Source of the DNA: JAUASW01 sp036880965
GTDB taxonomy: Bacteria; Pseudomonadota; Gammaproteobacteria; Burkholderiales; Burkholderiaceae_C
Assembly: GCF_036880965.1 (NCBI RefSeq)
Contig: NZ_JBAJMV010000006.1
Span: forward strand, 248,001 to 312,000
DNA: 64,000 bases
Direction: 5' to 3'
Shown here: positions 59,880-64,000 of the stretch, one piece after another
How positions within the stretch are numbered: the stretch's first letter is position 1
Layout of the letters: each line of letters starts with the position of its first letter
The notes under the pieces: model-generated
What the model was told of the DNA's origin: nothing
Databases searched by the model: none
Seen by the model: the letters and a program-made list of their open reading frames with translations, nothing else
Made by a program: the position numbers and the translations under genes

Positions 59880-61222
59880 CTACCACCACGATGACACTGG
59901 GTCGGCGCAGCCACTGGGCCACTCGCAGCCCCGCCGACTGGGCATTTGCCCTGCTGGTGCTGCTGGGCGGCGGCTATGCCTTCTCGCGCTACGGCGCCTC
60001 GATGGACGTCTATGAGAAGGGCATCCTCGCCTTCGCCATGCCGGCCATGATCGCGCTGGGCTGGTTCTGGCGTCCGGTGCGCCTGTTGACGCTGCTGGTC
60101 GGTGCGGCCAGCCTTTTGGCGATCAACGTCTACTTGCGCCAGACGGACGCATTCGGCGCCGACCTCGCGGCCGCCGACAAGGTCTTCCTGCTCAAGTACA
60201 TGCTGTCCAGCCAGAGCGCCATCCTGTGGATGAGCCTCTTGGTCTTCATGAGCATGCTGGCCTACTGGGTCGGCTTCTTCACCAAGAGCGAAGAGAGCAC
60301 GGCCGAGGTGCTGGGCTCCAAGCTCGCCTGGGGCGCCGTCTTCATGGCGCTCGTCGGCACCATGGTGCGCTGGTTCGAAAGCCACCAGATCGCGCCCGAC
60401 ATCGGCCACATCCCGGTCAGCAACCTCTACGAAGTGTTCGTGCTGTTCACCTGGCTGACCACGCTGATCTATCTCTACTACGAAGCCCGTTTCAAGACCC
60501 GCGCCCTGGGCGCCTACGTGATGCTGGTGGTTTCCGCCGCCGTGGGCTTCCTGCTCTGGTACACGGTAGAGCGCGGCGCGCACGAGATCCAACCGCTGGT
60601 GCCGGCGCTGCAGAGCTGGTGGATGAAGATCCACGTGCCTGCCAATTTCGTCGGCTATGGCACTTTCGCGCTGTCTGCCATGGTGGCCCTGGCCTACCTC
60701 TTGAAGACAGCCACGCCCCGTGCGCTGCAGATCGGCCTGATCGGCGTGCCCGCAGCCCTGGTGGCGTTCATCCTGGCGGTGCGCTTCGGGGCGCAACTGC
60801 CGGCCGAGACGGTGGCCGGGCTGGATGGCTGGGCCCGCAAGATGGGCTCGGTGCTGGTATTCCTGACGATCTGCGTCGCACTGCGCAAGCCGCTCTCGGC
60901 CCGCCTGCCGGCGCTGACCGTGCTCGACGACCTGATGTACAAGGCCATCGCGCTCGGATTTGCCTTCTTCACCATCGCCACCATCCTGGGCGCCTTCTGG
61001 GCGGCCGAGGCCTGGGGCGGCTACTGGAGCTGGGACCCGAAGGAAACCTGGGCGCTGATCGTCTGGCTGAACTACGCGGCCTGGCTGCACATGCGGCTGA
61101 TGAAGGGCCTGCGTGGCGCGATGTCGGCCTGGTGGGCGCTGCTGGGCCTGCTGGTCACCACCTTCGCCTTCCTGGGCGTCAACATGTTCCTGTCGGGCCT
61201 GCACAGCTACGGCACCTTGTAG
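59876..61222 (+). CDS. ccsA: Cytochrome c biogenesis protein CcsA (CcsB-type heme lyase)
   Basis: A 448-residue polytopic protein of the heme handling family. The tryptophan-rich WWD-type motif EAWGGYWSWDPKETWALIVWLNYAAWLH is present near residues 375-405, with histidines around it (H398 and others) for heme. It couples heme delivery to ligation on apocytochromes such as c4 upstream. It shares an ATGA overlap with resB. The first part (1-150) carries extra helices. The call is firm. Confidence 0.94.
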   Translation: MTTTTMTLGRRSHWATRSPADWAFALLVLLGGGYAFSRYGASMDVYEKGILAFAMPAMIALGWFWRPVRLLTLLVGAASLLAINVYLRQTDAFGADLAAADKVFLLKYMLSSQSAILWMSLLVFMSMLAYWVGFFTKSEESTAEVLGSKLAWGAVFMALVGTMVRWFESHQIAPDIGHIPVSNLYEVFVLFTWLTTLIYLYYEARFKTRALGAYVMLVVSAAVGFLLWYTVERGAHEIQPLVPALQSWWMKIHVPANFVGYGTFALSAMVALAYLLKTATPRALQIGLIGVPAALVAFILAVRFGAQLPAETVAGLDGWARKMGSVLVFLTICVALRKPLSARLPALTVLDDLMYKAIALGFAFFTIATILGAFWAAEAWGGYWSWDPKETWALIVWLNYAAWLHMRLMKGLRGAMSAWWALLGLLVTTFAFLGVNMFLSGLHSYGTL

Positions 61223-61280
61223 GAGGCCAGCAAGGGATTTGCAGACGGCAGTAAGCTTTGCGTCTCTGGCCCGACAGATG

Positions 61281-61305
61281 GGTCAGATCAACAAATGAGC
61301 TGACC
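61281..61305 (+). other. Short hairpin upstream of msrP
   Basis: GGTCAG (61281-61286) and CTGACC (61300-61305) can pair across a 13-base loop. They lie just before the msrP start codon, in the 87-base gap after ccsA, and could limit ribosome access. Confidence 0.4.
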
Positions 61306-61309
61306 TGCC

Positions 61310-62262
<953 letters not shown>

Positions 62263-62266
<4 letters not shown>

Positions 62267-62883
62267 TGACGGTGCAGCGCCGATCTTCCTGGCTGCATCC
62301 CGCAGCCAAGCCGCTGCTGCTTGTCGTTCTCCTGCTGCCGCTGGCCCGGCTGACCTGGGGCGCTTTCAACGATGGCCTGGGGCCCAACCCGGCCGAGGCC
62401 CTGATACGCGGCACCGGCGACTGGACGATGCGCCTGCTGTGGCTGACGCTGGCCATCACGCCGCTGCGCGAGCTGATCAAGCAGCCGGCACTGGCGCGCT
62501 TCAGACGCATGGTGGGCGTGACGACGTTTGCCTATGCCTGCATCCACCTGCTCTGCTATGCCTGGCTGGACATGGGGCTGGAGATGGCCGACATCGCCAA
62601 GGACATCGCCAAGCGCCCCTTCATCCTGATGGGCTTCAGCGCCTGGCTGCTGCTCGTGCCGCTGGCGGCCACGAGCTTCAACCGCGCGATCAAGGCCCTC
62701 GGCGCCAAGCGCTGGCAGGTCTTGCACAAGGTGGCCTACGCGATCTCCTTGATCGCGTTGGGCCACTTCATCTGGATGCGCGCCGGCAAGCAGCTGTTCG
62801 GCGAGCCGGCGATCTACGGCGCCGTGCTGGCCTTACTGCTGGGCTGGCGGCTGCTGCGGTACTGGCGGCGAAGCCGTCACTGA
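62263..62883 (+). CDS. msrQ: Heme-binding membrane subunit MsrQ
   Basis: A 206-residue membrane protein with about six helices that carries heme b and donates electrons to MsrP. Histidines lie in FAYACIHLLCYAWLD, WQVLHKVAYAI and LIALGHFIWM, as in the ferric-reductase-like fold. It starts in an ATGA overlap with msrP. Its last 51 bases overlap the convergent S9 peptidase gene. Confidence 0.92.
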
Positions 62884-64000
62884 GCCGCTGCGGCTGCCGG
62901 GGCCGATGTGCTTGTCGAAGAACTTCAGCTTCGCCTCGTAGAGCTCGATGTTGTTCTCCAGCTTGCCGTAGCCATGAGCTTCGTCGGCTTTGATCATCAC
63001 GAGCTCAGGCGGCTTGCCGGCCTTCTTTAGCGCATCGATCATCAGCTCGGTCTGTTCCAGCGGCGTGCGGCGGTCAGAGGCTCCGGCATAGATGAACAGC
63101 GGAATGCTGGAGCGTTCTGCGTGCAGCGCTGGTGAGACTTCGCGAGCTGGCGCCCAATCGTCGCCCTTCACGCCAAGCAGGCGCTTCCACTGAGCCACGC
63201 CGGAGCGGCTGGCGGTGTAGTCGGTCTGCGTCGATTTCTGCTGGCGCTCCATGTCGCCAATCGAGAAACCCGCCGCGGAACACTTGAACACATCGGCAGA
63301 CCGTATCGTGGCCCACAGCGACGCATAGCCGCCATAGCTGCCGCCAGTAATGCAGATGCGAGCCGGGTCAACAAAGCCCTGAGCCACGCCCCAGCGTGCT
63401 GCATCCTCATGATCGTCGGACATCTTGCGGCCGACCTGGCCCCAGCCGGCCTCGAAGATCTTGCCCCCGAATCCGGGCGTGATGCGGTGGTTGGGCAGGA
63501 TCACTGCGTAGCCGCGCGAGGCAAACAACTGCGCCTCGCGAACGCCACCGCCCGACATCGGACCCCAGGTATCGGCACGCACATGAGGACCGCCATGCAC
63601 GTGGACGATGGTCGGCAACTTCTGGCCAGGCTGATAGTCGGCGGGCAGGAAGTAGTAGGACGGGATCTCAAGGCCGTCTCGCGTCTTCAGCAGGAAGGGC
63701 CGCATTTCGACCAAGCTTTGCTCATTGAGATCGCGGCGTGAGCGCAGCAGCGGCTTCAGGGTCTTGGCCGTCTCGTCATACAGCTGGTAGGTGTGCGGCT
63801 TGCGGTCGCTGAAGGCCGTGACCAGGGTGCGACCAGCGCTGGTGCGCTGCAAGGACACGACCTGATCTGGGAATACCTTCTGCATTGCCGCGTGAATGGC
63901 AGCGTAGTCCGGATCGAAATAACTGACCTGACGCCGATCCGCATCGATGGCCACACCAACTATCTCGCGCGAATTGGCGTCCCGCAGCCATTGCGCCTCG
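62833..64000 (-). CDS. S9-family prolyl oligopeptidase-like peptidase, 5'-truncated by the window edge
   Basis: The C-terminal part (at least 388 codons) of a serine peptidase of the S9 family. The frame stays open to the last base, so the N-terminal propeller continues outside. The hydrolase domain has GGSYGG (nucleophile Ser), AGASDRRTP (Asp) and DEAHGYG (His). HGGPHVRADTWGPMS is the usual oxyanion region. Its end runs 51 bases into msrQ on the other strand and adds a Ser/Pro/Gln tail (VTASPPVPQQPPAQQ). It is probably periplasmic and degrades peptides, but the signal peptide is out of view. Confidence 0.88.
   Translation of the reverse strand, partial: EAQWLRDANSREIVGVAIDADRRQVSYFDPDYAAIHAAMQKVFPDQVVSLQRTSAGRTLVTAFSDRKPHTYQLYDETAKTLKPLLRSRRDLNEQSLVEMRPFLLKTRDGLEIPSYYFLPADYQPGQKLPTIVHVHGGPHVRADTWGPMSGGGVREAQLFASRGYAVILPNHRITPGFGGKIFEAGWGQVGRKMSDDHEDAARWGVAQGFVDPARICITGGSYGGYASLWATIRSADVFKCSAAGFSIGDMERQQKSTQTDYTASRSGVAQWKRLLGVKGDDWAPAREVSPALHAERSSIPLFIYAGASDRRTPLEQTELMIDALKKAGKPPELVMIKADEAHGYGKLENNIELYEAKLKFFDKHIGPGSRSGSVTASPPVPQQPPAQQ

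Overview
The window is GC-rich, densely coded DNA from a Gram-negative, respiring bacterium. Gene content points to Burkholderiales, probably the Leptothrix/Roseateles/Rubrivivax neighbourhood: a paired cyanophycin synthetase locus with its DUF1854 and ABC-transporter partners, DUF1631 and DUF2277 genes, a lysine/alanine-tailed HU, System II cytochrome c maturation, and a leucine-degradation style cluster carrying aceK and a carbonic anhydrase. No rRNA, tRNA, CRISPR, transposase or phage gene was seen, so the genus is not fixed by a marker.

Layout. 1-11.9 kb (+): an MSHA-type type IV pilus operon (end of mshE, mshG, an mshF-position gene, a major pilin, two giant MshQ-like proteins, then mshC, mshD, mshO, mshP). 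Most junctions overlap by a few bases. The two MshQ-like proteins share a C-terminal half but have unrelated N-terminal halves (LamG-like versus right-handed beta-helix). 11.9-13.8 kb: an alpha/beta hydrolase and a divergent LysR regulator. 13.8-14.3 kb: a 476-base non-coding stretch made of nested inverted repeats. 14.3-24.8 kb (-): enolase-superfamily enzyme, DUF2277, GFA protein, acyl-CoA dehydrogenase, SDR, thiolase, aceK, beta-carbonic anhydrase, serine/threonine dehydratase, isovaleryl-CoA dehydrogenase and an NhaR-like regulator. A perfect 20-bp palindrome that looks like a liu operator precedes the isovaleryl-CoA dehydrogenase gene. 24.9-26.4 kb (+): TerB-like and TerC genes.

26.4-34.1 kb: cyanophycin locus. 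DUF1854 and an ABC exporter-fold protein are on -, divergent from two cyanophycin synthetases on +. The first synthetase has a ruined P-loop in its Mur-ligase-like domain; the second is intact. 34.1-39.4 kb: periplasmic binding protein, MATE exporter, two GGDEF proteins with I-sites, and HU. 39.5-42.3 kb (-): a BlaR1-like M56 peptidase with seven ~34-residue SDFDRR repeats and its BlaI-type repressor, with a clear double operator. 42.4-46.5 kb: ion/anion permease, response regulator and hybrid histidine kinase. 46.5-48.2 kb: a cluster-less Fnr-family regulator, an FNR-box promoter driving a degenerate carbamoyltransferase-like protein, and a 31-residue membrane peptide with its own terminator.

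48.4-50.6 kb: groES-groEL with a sigma32/sigma70 promoter, CIRCE and terminator. 50.8-55.0 kb: DUF1631 protein and a patatin-barrel (type Vd) secreted phospholipase. 55.1-56.9 kb (-): epoxide-hydrolase-like enzyme and EngB. 56.9-62.9 kb (+): cytochrome c4, ResB, CcsA, then MsrP-MsrQ, an envelope redox block. The window ends inside an S9 peptidase on -.
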